A stretch of 64,000 nucleotides of DNA from positions 1 to 64,000 of the forward strand of contig CAVVXS010000008.1 of NCBI GenBank assembly GCA_963752225.1, given 5' to 3'. The notes beneath the pieces are model-generated. The model searched no databases. It was not told the DNA's origin and was given only the letters and a program-made list of their open reading frames with translations. Below are positions 16,401 through 26,313 of this stretch, in pieces. Origin of the DNA: JBBROS01 sp963752225. Its GTDB lineage: Bacteria; Pseudomonadota; Alphaproteobacteria; Acetobacterales; Acetobacteraceae. Each line of letters begins with the position of its first letter. The first letter of the stretch is position 1. A program made the translations under genes and the position numbers.

Positions 16401-17114
16401 ATGTCGGTGTTTGACGCGAAGACGGAGTTGCTGTCGCGCAACGAGTTGCCGCCGCTGCTCGCTGGCCTTTCGCCGGACGAGGCGGGACCGGGGCCGGCGC
16501 TGTCGGGCCGGGTGTTCGCCTTGGAAACGGTCAGCAAGCTGTCCCGCTCCGGCCTGCTGGTCATCGATGCGCAGCGCGTCGTCCGGTTCATGAACGCGCA
16601 AGCGCGTGCGATTCTGGCGGGCAACGACGTCCTCGTCGTCCGCCACGGACGGCTGGTGATGGAACGGGGCGAATGCCAGCGCGCGTTCGATCTGCTGCTC
16701 GCGCGGACCAACGCCGCCCTTTCGACCGGCGCCCCGGTCGGCGCGGCGGTCGGCCTGCCAGACCGCAGCGGCGCCACCCGCTACGCGCTGTGCGTGGTCG
16801 AGGTGGAGGGCCGCGGCGCCGAGGCCGAGGTGCTTTTGTCGCTGACCGATTTCGCCGACAACAGCGCGCCGGCGCGCTCGGCGTTCTCCGCCGTGCTCGG
16901 CTTGTCTGTGCGCGAGGCGGAATTGGCCGAGCTGTTCGCGCGCGGCCTGAGCCTCGAGGAGATCTCGTCGGCGATGGGCATCGCCTTCAATACGGCGCGG
17001 GTGCATTTGCAGCGGATCTGCTTGAAAACGAACTGTTCCGGCCAGATCGCGCTGACCCGGCTGCTGTGCCGGCTGTCGAGCATGCCGTTGCCGGCGGCAT
17101 CGGCGCAGTCTTAG
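16401..17114 (+). CDS. PAS-like/LuxR-type HTH transcriptional regulator
   Basis: A 237-residue one-component-looking regulator. Residues about 45-155 have a PAS-like pattern (GLLVIDAQRVVRFMNAQARAIL). The C-terminus (about 165-228) is a LuxR-type helix-turn-helix: LSVREAELAELFARGLSLEEISSAMGIAFNTARVHLQRI. No phosphoacceptor receiver domain is seen, so it likely senses a ligand or redox state directly. It is placed between the ABC operon (divergent) and the giant peroxidase gene (same strand, 524 bp downstream), so it may control either. Start ATG 16401 has GGGAG at 16387-16391; an upstream in-frame start at 16371 is less likely. Confidence 0.8.
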   Translation: MSVFDAKTELLSRNELPPLLAGLSPDEAGPGPALSGRVFALETVSKLSRSGLLVIDAQRVVRFMNAQARAILAGNDVLVVRHGRLVMERGECQRAFDLLLARTNAALSTGAPVGAAVGLPDRSGATRYALCVVEVEGRGAEAEVLLSLTDFADNSAPARSAFSAVLGLSVREAELAELFARGLSLEEISSAMGIAFNTARVHLQRICLKTNCSGQIALTRLLCRLSSMPLPAASAQS

Positions 17115-17638
17115 CGCAAGGTCTGCTGCGGCGTTTTGTCCCGTCCAAGGCGTTCGCCGGTGCGGTGGCGCCTGGGATGAGCTGCGCGGGGCGCGGAGCT
17201 CTCGGCATGGCGCCGGTTCCGGACCGTTTCTCCCATTCGAACCGGCCGTTTTCGCGCCGCCGCTGCATGCGGCGGCTTCTCGTGTTGGCGGCGCGATACT
17301 TGGTCCTTTGTGTTTGTGGCGGGTCAGACCCTAGTCTAAACCACTAATCGAGATGACTAGCGCGGTCCGCTTAGGGATCGTTGTTGAAACGCATCTGAAT
17401 AATTGCGAATGTTCCTGACAGAGCCGATGTCGTGTCGGAGTAGATCCAGGAGCGTCGCCTAACAATCATAATCATAAAGGCTGTGCTGCACCTCGAGACG
17501 TAACCGAACGCTGTGTTCAGTTAGTCATGCGTTTGTGGGCGGCAGTCTTGTGATCGCTGTTACTGCTGAATTTCAACCGCTCGCCAGGACCTGTTGGTGG
17601 TCTTGGCTCGATGCATCAATCGTGAAGGAACGCGGACC
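17115..17638. other. intergenic region ahead of the peroxidase gene
   Basis: 524 bases with no recognisable gene. The first half holds the hairpin at 17256-17276. The second half (about 17330-17560) is clearly less GC-rich than its surroundings and is the expected site of the peroxidase promoter, but no convincing -35/-10 pair was found. The ribosome binding site GAAGGAA lies at 17624-17630, about 8 bases before the chosen ATG at 17639. Confidence 0.5.
17256..17276 (+). terminator. hairpin downstream of the LuxR-type gene
   Basis: GCCGCCGC and GCGGCGGC form a perfect 8-bp stem around TGCAT, followed by TTCT. It lies 142 bp after the regulator's stop codon, a plausible end of its transcript. 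Confidence 0.45.
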
Positions 17639-20600
17639 ATGGCCGTCAAGCTCACCCGTCTCGACCTGGATTACGTCCTGGTGCAGATCAAGATGGCGGA
17701 GGCCGGGCAACCGCCGGTGAATCCGCTGCTGTCGTTCGGGCTGCGCACCGTGTCGGGCACCGGGAACAACCTGGTGCCGGGCCAGACCACGTTCGGCTCG
17801 ACCGACCAGGTGTTTCCGACGGTGACCGATCCGGTGTTCCAGACGGCGCAGTCGTTCGGCCCCGGCCAGCCGAATACGACCTATGCTCAGACCAGCGGGT
17901 TCGTGGTCGACGCGCAGCCGCGCATGATCAGCAACCTGATCTCCGACCAGACCGCGAACAACCCCGCGGCGGTGGCTGCGCAAAAACAGCAGATTAGCTT
18001 CCTTGGTGCCGGTTACCAGAATACGACGTTGCCTGGCGCCGACGGCATCTACGGCACAACGGACGACATCGTCGGCGGCAACCAGGCCACGCCGACAATC
18101 GCCTCGGCCAGTAGCCAGGCCATTCCGGGCCTTGCGCAAAGCCTGTTCATCAACAACGTCACGCCCGATAACGGCTTGTCGGCGCCGTCGAATAGCTGGT
18201 TCACCTTCTTCGGCCAGTTCTTCGACCACGGCCTCGACATGATCGACAAGGGCGGCAACGGCACGGTATTCATCCCGCTGACCCCCGATGACCCGCTTTA
18301 TGCCCCGGGCGGCCAATCAAACTTCATGGTGCTGACGCGCGCCACCGACCAGGCCGGGCCGGACGGCATTCTCGGGACCGCCGACGACATCCACGCCCAC
18401 GTCAACCAGACCTCGCCGTTCGTCGACCAGAGCCAGACCTACGCGTCCGATCCATCGCACCAGGTGTTCCTGCGCGACTACATCACCGGCGCTGACGGCA
18501 AGCTGCATTCGAGCGGCTCGCTGCTGGGCCACGCCAAGGCCAATAACGCCGACGGCATGGCGACCTGGGGCGATGTCAAGGCGCAGGCGGCGACCAAGCT
18601 CGGCATCCTGCTCACCGACGCCGACGTCGGCAACGTGCCGCTGCTGGCGACCGACGACTACGGCAATTTCATCGCCGGTCCGAACGGGATGCCGCAGCTC
18701 GTCGTGCAGAACCCGGACGGCACGACCCGGCTGATCGAGGGCAACGTCAACAGCCCGATCCCGATGTCGGTCGTCGGCGTCGGCGGCTACACTGCCATGC
18801 GCACCGGCCACGCCTTCATCAACGACATGGCCCACTCCGCCTCGCCCACCGACGACTTTGGCGGCCCGCTGACGCGGGTGGATGTTGTGCCGGCAACTGG
18901 CTTGGCAGCCGGAACATACGACGGGAAGCTGCTCGACGCGCACTACGCCGCCGGTGACGGCCGCGCCAACGAGAACGTCGGCCTGACCGCCGTGCAGGAC
19001 ATCTTCCACTCCGAGCACGATCGCCTGGTCGCGATGAACAAGGCCACCATCCAGGCCGAGCTCGACAAGGGCGACACCAGCTTCGCCGGAAATTGGGTGC
19101 TGCCGGGAGTCGATCTGACCAAGCAAACCCTGACCAACGGCATCCCCGATATCGACGCGAACGGGAAGCCCCGCCACATCATCGCCGCCAACGAATGGAA
19201 CGGCGAGCGCCTGTTCCAGGCGGCGAAATTCGGCACCGAGACCGAATACCAGCACATCGTGTTCGACGAGTTCGCCCGCTACGTGGCGCCCTCGATCCAC
19301 GTCGCGGCCGGCATCAACGTGCACATCAACCCGGCCATCACGTCTGAGTTCGCCAACGTCGTCTACCGCTTCGGCCATTCGATGCTGGATGAGAACGTCA
19401 ACGTCTATCAGCTCGGCACGGACGGACGGCCGGTGATCGGCGCCAACGGCCAGCCGGTCATGACCGAAGAGGGCCTGATCACCGCCTTCACCAACCCGAA
19501 GCTGTTCGCCAGCGACCCCAACATGACGGCCGACCTGGTGCTCGGCACCGTCAACCAGGTCAGCAACTCGATCGACGAGTTCGTCACCGGCTCGTTGCGC
19601 AACAACCTGCTCGGCCTGCCGCTCGACCTCGCCTCGCTCAACATCGCCCGCGGCCGTGACACCGGCGTCGCCCCATTGAACCTGCTGCGTAACCAGCTGT
19701 TCTCACAAACCGGCGAAGCGCAGCTCAAGGCCTACAGCAGCTGGGCCCAGTTCGGCAGCCAGCTCAAGCACCCAGAGTCGTTGATCAATTTCATCGCCGC
19801 CTACGGCTCGTATTCCACCATCACCAGTGCAGCGACCGCCAAGGACAAGCGGACCGCGGCAACGACGTTGGTCACCAACGGCACGCTCGGCAGCGCGACG
19901 TTCGACATTGACGCCTACAACTTCCTTAACAGCCAGGGGAATTGGGCCAACAACACGCAAGACGCCCGCGCCATCCATGACGCGGCCGGCAACCCGGCGG
20001 CGTGGAGCACCGGCTCGGTCACCGGCCTCGACACGGTGGATGCCTGGATCGGCGGCCTGGCCGAGAAGATCAGCCTGTTCGGCGGCCAGCTCGGTTCCAC
20101 GTTCGAATACATCTTCCGCACCCAGCTCGAGGCGCTGCAGGACGGCGACCGGATGTATTACCTGCCGCGTATCGAGGGCATGGACTACGAAGAGTTGCTG
20201 CAGGACAGCTCGCTGGCGCAGCTGATCCGGGCGAACACCGATCCCAGCAACGACCCAAACCACATGCTGCACCTGCCCGGCAACATGTTCCTCACGCCGG
20301 AATACACGGTCGAGGCGAGCGACTACTTCAACGCCGACGGAAGCGTGAAGAACCTGAATCCCGACGGCAGCTTCAACACCACGAACTGGCTGCATAGCCC
20401 GAGCGGCCAGCTGCTCGTCACCATAAACACCCTTGCCGACGGCACTCACCAACTCGAGTTCGTGGGCGAGAACAACTTCCTCGGCAACACCATCACCCTG
20501 GGCGGCACGTCGGGCAACGACAATTTGCTCGCCGGCGCAGCCGACGACGACACCGTCTACGGCGATGGCGGCGACGACATCATCAACGGCGGCGGCGGCA

Positions 20601-23600
20601 ACGACTTCCTGTTCGGCGGCGATGGCAACGACACCCTGATCGGCGGCCAGGGCGATGACACCCTGCATGGTGATGCCGGCAACGACACCATCTACGGCGG
20701 CGACGGAATCGACAACATCTTCGGTGGCGACGGCAACGACTACATCGAAGGTGGCCGCGGCGACGACGTTATCATGGGTGGCCTCGGCAACGACATCCTG
20801 ATCGGCAACGAAGGCGCCGACCAACTGATCGGCGGCGAGGGCGACGACTGGCTCGAAAGCAAGGGCGGCCAGGGCCAGCTCATGTTCGGCGACTCCGGGG
20901 CGCCGACCGGCGGCCTGCCACTCTACTCCGGCAACGACGTTATGATCGGCGGCGTCGCCGGCGGCGACATCATGAAGGGCTTCTCCGGCGACGACATCAT
21001 GGTCGGCGGCGGCAGCTTCACCAAGTTCATCGGCGGCCTGGGCTTCGACTGGGGCTCGTACGAGAACGCCACCCACGGCGTCAGCGAGGACATGAACCGC
21101 AAGGAGTTCATCTCGCCGATCGGCGCCGAAGACTCGATCCGCGACATCTGGCAGCACACGGAGGGCGCCAGCGGCTCGGCGTTCGACGATCTGATCATCG
21201 GCGACAACAACACCCGGGCGCTGGCGACCAAGGACGAGCTGGACAACGTCAACCTGATCACCGGCCTCGCTGGCTTCTTCGCACCGGGCCCGGTGTCGTT
21301 CGACGGCGGCAACATCATCCTGGGCGGGGCCGGCAACGACACCATCAAGGGCGGTGGCGGCGACGACATTATCGACGGCGACGCCTGGCTGCACGTGGCG
21401 CTGACCAGCTACAGCGCCGGCGGGCAGATCATCCGTTCGATCCAATATGACCCGAACGGCAACGGCACGGTTCAGGTCGACGCCAACGGCAATCTGGTAA
21501 CAGGGGCTGTACACGCCGCCAACGTGGACACGGCGGTGTTCAACGACGTGTTCGCCAATTACGGCAACGGCTTTTTCGGCCCGTTCATCTTGGACGCCAA
21601 CTTCAACGCAGTTGACGCGGAAGGCTTCCTTACGATCAAACACACCGGGACCACCGCCGTGGTCGGAGGGAACCCGCAGGGGCTGGCCGGGGTGGATGAC
21701 GGCACTGACCGCATCCGCAACATCGAGCGGCTGCAGTTCAGCGACGTTACCGTTTCGATCGACAGCCAGGGCCACATCCTGACGTCGTCCGATGGCCGGT
21801 TCGTCGACCGCAACTCGGCCACCCAGGCCGCCTACGACGCGGTTCCCGTCAGCACGCCGTCCATCACCGAAAGCGGCGGGCTCGACCCCACGGTTCGGGT
21901 CGATGTTGGCCAGACCCTGACCGCCAGCGTGCTCGGCGGCCAGGTGGCGGGCATTGCCGCCGTCACCGACGCCGATAACCCGGCGGGCATCGGGCCAGTC
22001 ACCTGGCAGTGGCAGGAGAACGATCTCCTGCGCGGCGAGTGGGTCGACATCGCGGGCGCCACCAACGCCACCTACACGGTGCAGTCGTTCTTCGAAGGCG
22101 CGCTGGGCCTCCGGGTGAAGGCCAGCTATGTCGACGGCAAGGGCTACAAGGAGACTGTCATTTCGGCCGCGACCGCCGCGGTGACGCTGGGCGGCAATGT
22201 CAACACGGCGCCGACAATCGTGACGGCGCAGCAGTTCAATGGGATCTCCAACACTACTGCTTTGATTGGCCAGGCGTTCGACTTCTTCTCCCCGTTCACC
22301 TCGATCTTTACCGACGCCCAGACCGCGTCCAATGCGCTGGTCTACAAGGCGACCCTGGCAGACGGGTCGAGCCTCGCCTCGGTCGGGATGACGTTCGCCT
22401 TCAATACCGTCACCGGTTCGGCCGAGTTCAGCGCTCCGAACGGCTTTATCGACCCGTCCGGCAACCAGGTTGCGGCCGGCGAGATTGCGGTCCGCGTGAC
22501 GGCCACCGATACCGGCCCAGGCGTACCGCTCTCCGTCAGCAACACGTTCTTCATCAACCTGCTGCCGTTGGACACCCCGCCGATCGCGAACAACGACTCC
22601 TACTCGATCCTGGAGAACGCTACCCTCAACATCAGCCAGGCCCAGCCCGGCCCGGCGGTGGTGCGGCCCATCGCCCCAGCGCTGCTGAGCACCATGGGCG
22701 TGCTGGCCAACGACTCCGATCCGGACCTCGGCGACCGCCTGACGGCGCATGTCGTGACCGGCCCGGCGCACGGCGCGCTGACCCTCAAGCTCGACGGCAC
22801 CTTCACCTACACGCCGACTGCCAACTTCTTCGGGACCGACACGTTCACCTATGTCGCCACCGATGTGTTTCTGAAGTCCAGCAACGTCGCTACCGTAATG
22901 ATCAAGGTGAATGCGGTCGATGTGAAGGTGACGGAGCATCTCGTCTCCGACACTGGCCTGTCCGCGACCGACCGGATCACGAAGAACGCGGCGATTGCCG
23001 GCAACGGCAACGCAAACTCGGTGGTGACCATCACCATCACCTCCGCGAACGGAACCCAGGTCGCCAAAACCACCGTTACCGCCGACGCGACCGGGGCCTG
23101 GTCGTTCACCCCGGTGCTGGCCGATGGCGTCTACACCATCGTCGCCAGCGAACCGAACCTCGACGGCGTCACCACCAACACCGCCTCGCTGACGTTCACC
23201 CTGGACACGACGCCGCCGGTTCAGCCGGTGGTCAACACCGTCAGCTACGACACGACGGGAGGGGTGCTGGCCAGCTATACGGGCTTTGGGCACGGCGAGA
23301 CCGGTTCGACGGTCACCATCTCGGAGGTCGGTGGATCGCTGGTCGGAACCGCCTTGGTGGGTGCCGACGGCACATGGTCGTCGATCGTCAAGCCGGTTCC
23401 GACAACCAACTACAGCAAGGTGCTGACGATCACGGAGGCGGACGTGGCCGGCAACGTCTCGACAGCGCTTTCGGTGGGCGTGCGGGCCGGAACGGCCGGC
23501 AACGACACCTTGGGTGCTCCGCTGGTGGGCGGCGCCAACCTGATCCTCGGCCTGGGCGGCAACGACGTCCTCACCGGCGGCTCGGGCAACGACGTCCTCG

Positions 23601-25189
23601 ATGGCGGCGCCGGGGTCGACCGGATGAGCGGCGGCGCCGGCGACGACATCTACGTCGTCGACAATGCCAATGACACGGTGACGGAGGCGTCGAACGCCGG
23701 CACGGACATGGTGCAGACGACGCTGACGACTTACCGGCTCGGCGCCAACGTCGAGAACCTGATGTTCATCGGCACCGGGAATTTTAACGGGACCGGGAAC
23801 AACCTCGCCAACGTCATCAGTGGCGGGGCCGGCAACGACACGCTTGACGGCGGCGCAAACACCGCCGTTGCCGGCGTGATCCCGGTCGACACGCTTGTCG
23901 GCGGCGCCGGCAACGACACCTACGTCGTCCGCGCCGGCGACATCGTGGTGGAAGCGGCCGGCGGCGGAACGGATACGGTGCAGACCGCCCTGCAAACTTA
24001 CACGCTGGGCGACAACCTCGAGAACCTGACCCATACCGGCAATACGGCCTTCTCCGGCAGCGGCAATGCGCTCGCCAACATCATCACCGGCAGCACCGGC
24101 GCGGATATCCTCGAGGGCGGGGTGAACACGACCGGCGTCGATACGCTGATCGGCGGCACGGGCAACGACGTCTACATCATCGACAACGTCGGCGACGTGG
24201 TGACGGAGGCGGCCGGAGCCGGCACCGACACCGAGCAGACGGCGCTGGCCAGCCTGACGCTTGCGGTCAACGTCGAGACCCTGACCTACACCGGGACGGG
24301 CAACTTCACCGGCACCGGCAACAACTTGGCCAACACCATTACTGGGGGCGCTGGTAACGATACGATCGATGGCGGCTTCAACGGTGTTGGCGCGAGAGGT
24401 GATACGCTGATCGGGGGCGCGGGGGACGACACTTACATCGTCAACAATGCCGGCGATTTGGTGACCGAGGCTGTCGGCGGCGGCATCGACACGGTGAAAA
24501 CCGCGCTCGGAACCTACGCGCTGAGCGCCAACGTGGAGAACCTCACCTATACAGGCGCGGCCGGCTTTACCGGAACGGGCAACGTGCTCGCCAACGTTAT
24601 CACCGGGGGCGGCGGGGCGGATACGCTGAACGACGGCGGCGTCGGCGGCGCGGATACATTGGTCGGTGGGGCGGGTAACGACACCTACGTCGTTTCAAAC
24701 GCCGGGGACAGCATCATCGAGAATGCGGGCGAAGGCACTGATACCGTGCGGACAACGCTCAACAGCTACACTCTCGGCGCCAACCTGGAGAACCTGACCT
24801 TCATCGGGACCGGCGCCTTTACCGGCACCGGCAACAACGCGGCCAACGTCATTGTCGGCGGTAGCGGCAAAGACACGCTGATCGGCGGGGCCGGGGCCGA
24901 CACGCTGACCGGCGGAACCGGGGCGGACGTGTTCTTCCTCGCCAAGGGGGATGCGAACGGCGACCTGATCACAGACTTCAGCCGTGGCCAGGGTGATCAA
25001 ATCCAGCTCTCCGGCTACGACCCCGGGGCCACGCTGGTGAAGACGGTGGTCGGCAACGCGACAACTCCGACTAGCTACGCCGTGAGAGTTAGCGTCGCGG
25101 GCGTCACTACTACGGTGGACACCTTCAGCCTGACCGGCAACATCACGTTGGTGAACAACGCGACCGGGACCGACTTCAGGTTCGTCTAG
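17639..25189 (+). CDS. giant RTX protein with N-terminal animal-type haem peroxidase domain
   Basis: 2516 residues. Residues about 150-900 are an animal-type (peroxinectin/MPO-like) haem peroxidase: distal GQFFDHGLDM (Q193, D196, H197), catalytic R442 and haem-linking-type E445 in GRANENVG, proximal H580 in VYRFGHSM, and N668 in LNIARGRD. Then come RTX nonapeptides (about 955-1080: GGDGNDTLIGG), a second peroxidase-associated region, four or five Ig/cadherin-like domains (about 1400-1950, e.g. NANDSYSILENATLNI-type start and YTPTANFFGTDTFTY), five ~85-residue RTX modules (about 2020-2440) and a type I secretion-like C-terminus. No Sec signal. Expected to be exported by an ABC/MFP/TolC system, none of which is in this window, and to oxidise halides, phenols or metal chelates outside the cell. 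Confidence 0.9.
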   Translation: MAVKLTRLDLDYVLVQIKMAEAGQPPVNPLLSFGLRTVSGTGNNLVPGQTTFGSTDQVFPTVTDPVFQTAQSFGPGQPNTTYAQTSGFVVDAQPRMISNLISDQTANNPAAVAAQKQQISFLGAGYQNTTLPGADGIYGTTDDIVGGNQATPTIASASSQAIPGLAQSLFINNVTPDNGLSAPSNSWFTFFGQFFDHGLDMIDKGGNGTVFIPLTPDDPLYAPGGQSNFMVLTRATDQAGPDGILGTADDIHAHVNQTSPFVDQSQTYASDPSHQVFLRDYITGADGKLHSSGSLLGHAKANNADGMATWGDVKAQAATKLGILLTDADVGNVPLLATDDYGNFIAGPNGMPQLVVQNPDGTTRLIEGNVNSPIPMSVVGVGGYTAMRTGHAFINDMAHSASPTDDFGGPLTRVDVVPATGLAAGTYDGKLLDAHYAAGDGRANENVGLTAVQDIFHSEHDRLVAMNKATIQAELDKGDTSFAGNWVLPGVDLTKQTLTNGIPDIDANGKPRHIIAANEWNGERLFQAAKFGTETEYQHIVFDEFARYVAPSIHVAAGINVHINPAITSEFANVVYRFGHSMLDENVNVYQLGTDGRPVIGANGQPVMTEEGLITAFTNPKLFASDPNMTADLVLGTVNQVSNSIDEFVTGSLRNNLLGLPLDLASLNIARGRDTGVAPLNLLRNQLFSQTGEAQLKAYSSWAQFGSQLKHPESLINFIAAYGSYSTITSAATAKDKRTAATTLVTNGTLGSATFDIDAYNFLNSQGNWANNTQDARAIHDAAGNPAAWSTGSVTGLDTVDAWIGGLAEKISLFGGQLGSTFEYIFRTQLEALQDGDRMYYLPRIEGMDYEELLQDSSLAQLIRANTDPSNDPNHMLHLPGNMFLTPEYTVEASDYFNADGSVKNLNPDGSFNTTNWLHSPSGQLLVTINTLADGTHQLEFVGENNFLGNTITLGGTSGNDNLLAGAADDDTVYGDGGDDIINGGGGNDFLFGGDGNDTLIGGQGDDTLHGDAGNDTIYGGDGIDNIFGGDGNDYIEGGRGDDVIMGGLGNDILIGNEGADQLIGGEGDDWLESKGGQGQLMFGDSGAPTGGLPLYSGNDVMIGGVAGGDIMKGFSGDDIMVGGGSFTKFIGGLGFDWGSYENATHGVSEDMNRKEFISPIGAEDSIRDIWQHTEGASGSAFDDLIIGDNNTRALATKDELDNVNLITGLAGFFAPGPVSFDGGNIILGGAGNDTIKGGGGDDIIDGDAWLHVALTSYSAGGQIIRSIQYDPNGNGTVQVDANGNLVTGAVHAANVDTAVFNDVFANYGNGFFGPFILDANFNAVDAEGFLTIKHTGTTAVVGGNPQGLAGVDDGTDRIRNIERLQFSDVTVSIDSQGHILTSSDGRFVDRNSATQAAYDAVPVSTPSITESGGLDPTVRVDVGQTLTASVLGGQVAGIAAVTDADNPAGIGPVTWQWQENDLLRGEWVDIAGATNATYTVQSFFEGALGLRVKASYVDGKGYKETVISAATAAVTLGGNVNTAPTIVTAQQFNGISNTTALIGQAFDFFSPFTSIFTDAQTASNALVYKATLADGSSLASVGMTFAFNTVTGSAEFSAPNGFIDPSGNQVAAGEIAVRVTATDTGPGVPLSVSNTFFINLLPLDTPPIANNDSYSILENATLNISQAQPGPAVVRPIAPALLSTMGVLANDSDPDLGDRLTAHVVTGPAHGALTLKLDGTFTYTPTANFFGTDTFTYVATDVFLKSSNVATVMIKVNAVDVKVTEHLVSDTGLSATDRITKNAAIAGNGNANSVVTITITSANGTQVAKTTVTADATGAWSFTPVLADGVYTIVASEPNLDGVTTNTASLTFTLDTTPPVQPVVNTVSYDTTGGVLASYTGFGHGETGSTVTISEVGGSLVGTALVGADGTWSSIVKPVPTTNYSKVLTITEADVAGNVSTALSVGVRAGTAGNDTLGAPLVGGANLILGLGGNDVLTGGSGNDVLDGGAGVDRMSGGAGDDIYVVDNANDTVTEASNAGTDMVQTTLTTYRLGANVENLMFIGTGNFNGTGNNLANVISGGAGNDTLDGGANTAVAGVIPVDTLVGGAGNDTYVVRAGDIVVEAAGGGTDTVQTALQTYTLGDNLENLTHTGNTAFSGSGNALANIITGSTGADILEGGVNTTGVDTLIGGTGNDVYIIDNVGDVVTEAAGAGTDTEQTALASLTLAVNVETLTYTGTGNFTGTGNNLANTITGGAGNDTIDGGFNGVGARGDTLIGGAGDDTYIVNNAGDLVTEAVGGGIDTVKTALGTYALSANVENLTYTGAAGFTGTGNVLANVITGGGGADTLNDGGVGGADTLVGGAGNDTYVVSNAGDSIIENAGEGTDTVRTTLNSYTLGANLENLTFIGTGAFTGTGNNAANVIVGGSGKDTLIGGAGADTLTGGTGADVFFLAKGDANGDLITDFSRGQGDQIQLSGYDPGATLVKTVVGNATTPTSYAVRVSVAGVTTTVDTFSLTGNITLVNNATGTDFRFV
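20500..20880 (+). repeat. first RTX nonapeptide block in the peroxidase gene
   Basis: About fourteen consecutive copies of the GGxGxDxUx calcium-binding nonapeptide, e.g. GGDGNDTLI and GGRGDDVIM, immediately after the peroxidase catalytic region. The block should fold as a Ca-stabilised parallel beta-roll only outside the cell. Confidence 0.85.
23695..24935 (+). repeat. five tandem ~255-bp RTX modules near the 3' end of the peroxidase gene
   Basis: Copies start at about 23695, 23965, 24220, 24481 and 24735. Each encodes the pattern GTDTVQTxLxxYTLGxNxENL, a GTGNxxANxIxGG step and a terminal GGAGNDTYVV. The last copy runs into the secretion-signal region. The copies are diverged at DNA level, so the array is old compared with the carbohydrate-binding module array at 7323-8800. 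Confidence 0.85.
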
Positions 25190-25195
25190 CCGGCA

Positions 25196-25225
25196 CCCCG
25201 GACCGGAGCATGCTCCGGTCCGGGG
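25196..25225. terminator. perfect 30-nt palindrome after the peroxidase gene
   Basis: A perfect self-complementary sequence: CCCCGGACCGGAGCA followed by its reverse complement, centred on GCATGC, starting 7 bases after the peroxidase stop. It can form a very stable hairpin with a minimal loop. No U-tract follows, so it may be an RNA-stabilising element, a factor-assisted terminator or a protein-binding site. The gspL-like gene begins 56 bases further on. Confidence 0.6.
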
Positions 25226-25281
25226 CAAGGTTGTTCTCACCCGCAGGCGCTTCGGCGCCGGCGGCGTCAGGCAGAAACAGC

Positions 25282-26313
25282 ATGATCCAAGACCTTTTTG
25301 GCTGGTGGGTGGAGCAGATGCGGGACCTCGTGCCCGCATCGTTGCGTGTTCGGTCCGCCCTCCGCACCGGCCTCGTGGCCAGGCTCAACGCGGCCGGCAC
25401 CACGGTCACCTTGACCCGGCGCGGCCGCCGCGGCGGCATCGAGATCGGCCGGTTCGTGATCGACGATTCGGGCCTTGCCGCGGTCGCCGGTGCGCTGCCG
25501 ACAGGCGAAAAGAACCGGCTCACCCTCGAGGTGCCTGCGCGCGCCGTGTTGCAGCACCGAACGGTGCTGCCGCTGTCGGCGGAGCTGGACCTTCGCGCGC
25601 TGCTTGCGTTCGAGCTCGACCGGTTTACGCCGTTCCGGGCCGACCAGGCGTATTGGAGTGCGGCGGTCGAGCGGCGCGATGCGAAGGCCGGGCGGCTGCA
25701 TGTCCGCCTGCTGCTGGCGCCGCACCGGCTGGTGCAGCCGGCGGTGGCGGCGCTGAGCCGGGCCGGGCTCGAGCCGGCGCGGATCGTGGCGGCCGGGGAT
25801 GCGGGGGCGGGGGCGATTGCGCTCGGCGCCGAGCGGCCGCCGCCGGCCTGGGCCGGGCGCCGCGCCCAAGCCTGGGCCGCCGGCGCCTGTGCCGCACTGG
25901 CGCTGCTCGCGGCCGCGCTGCCGTTCGTGCAGCAGTCGCTGGCGGCCGCGGCGCTGGACGCGCGGATCGCGGCGCTGCGGCCCGAGCTCACCGAGGCCGA
26001 GCGGCTGCGGCGGCAGATCGCCGCCAGCCGCGGCACCGCCGACGTCGTCACCGCGGCCCGGGGGCAGATCGGGCAGCCGATGCAGGCGCTGGCCGTGCTG
26101 ACCGACGTGCTGCCCGACGACACCGTGCTGTCGCAGCTGTCGGCCCGGCAGCGCACGCTGACGCTCACCGGCCGCGCCGCCTCGGCGGCCAAGCTGATCG
26201 GCAGCATGACCGCGTTGCCGGCGCTGCGGGCGCCGGCGTTCACCGCCGCGGTGGTGCGCGACGAGGCGACCGGCACCGAAGCGTTCACCATCCGCACGGA
26301 GCTCGCGCCATGA
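25282..26313 (+). CDS. GspL/PilN-like type II secretion inner-membrane protein
   Basis: A 343-residue protein. The N-terminal cytoplasmic part resembles the reduced ASKHA/PilM-like domain of GspL (VLQHRTVLPLSAELDLRALLAFEL, DRFTPFRADQAYW). A single membrane segment lies at about 195-215 (AWAAGACAALALLAAALPFVQ), then a periplasmic coiled coil and a PilN-like ferredoxin fold (LTDVLPDDTVLSQLSARQRTLTLTG). GspL anchors the GspE ATPase to the type II secretion platform. No other secretion genes except gspM are present here. Start ATG 25282 is preferred over 25210, which would overlap the region just after the palindrome and has no homology support. It overlaps gspM by 4 bp. Confidence 0.75.
   Translation: MIQDLFGWWVEQMRDLVPASLRVRSALRTGLVARLNAAGTTVTLTRRGRRGGIEIGRFVIDDSGLAAVAGALPTGEKNRLTLEVPARAVLQHRTVLPLSAELDLRALLAFELDRFTPFRADQAYWSAAVERRDAKAGRLHVRLLLAPHRLVQPAVAALSRAGLEPARIVAAGDAGAGAIALGAERPPPAWAGRRAQAWAAGACAALALLAAALPFVQQSLAAAALDARIAALRPELTEAERLRRQIAASRGTADVVTAARGQIGQPMQALAVLTDVLPDDTVLSQLSARQRTLTLTGRAASAAKLIGSMTALPALRAPAFTAAVVRDEATGTEAFTIRTELAP

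Noticed and set aside
19703..24034. A 1443-codon open frame antisense to the peroxidase gene
   Set aside because: It mirrors the GC-rich codon pattern of the sense gene; its product is a low-complexity Val/Ala/Asp/Arg mix without domains, while the sense frame has clear peroxidase and RTX motifs.
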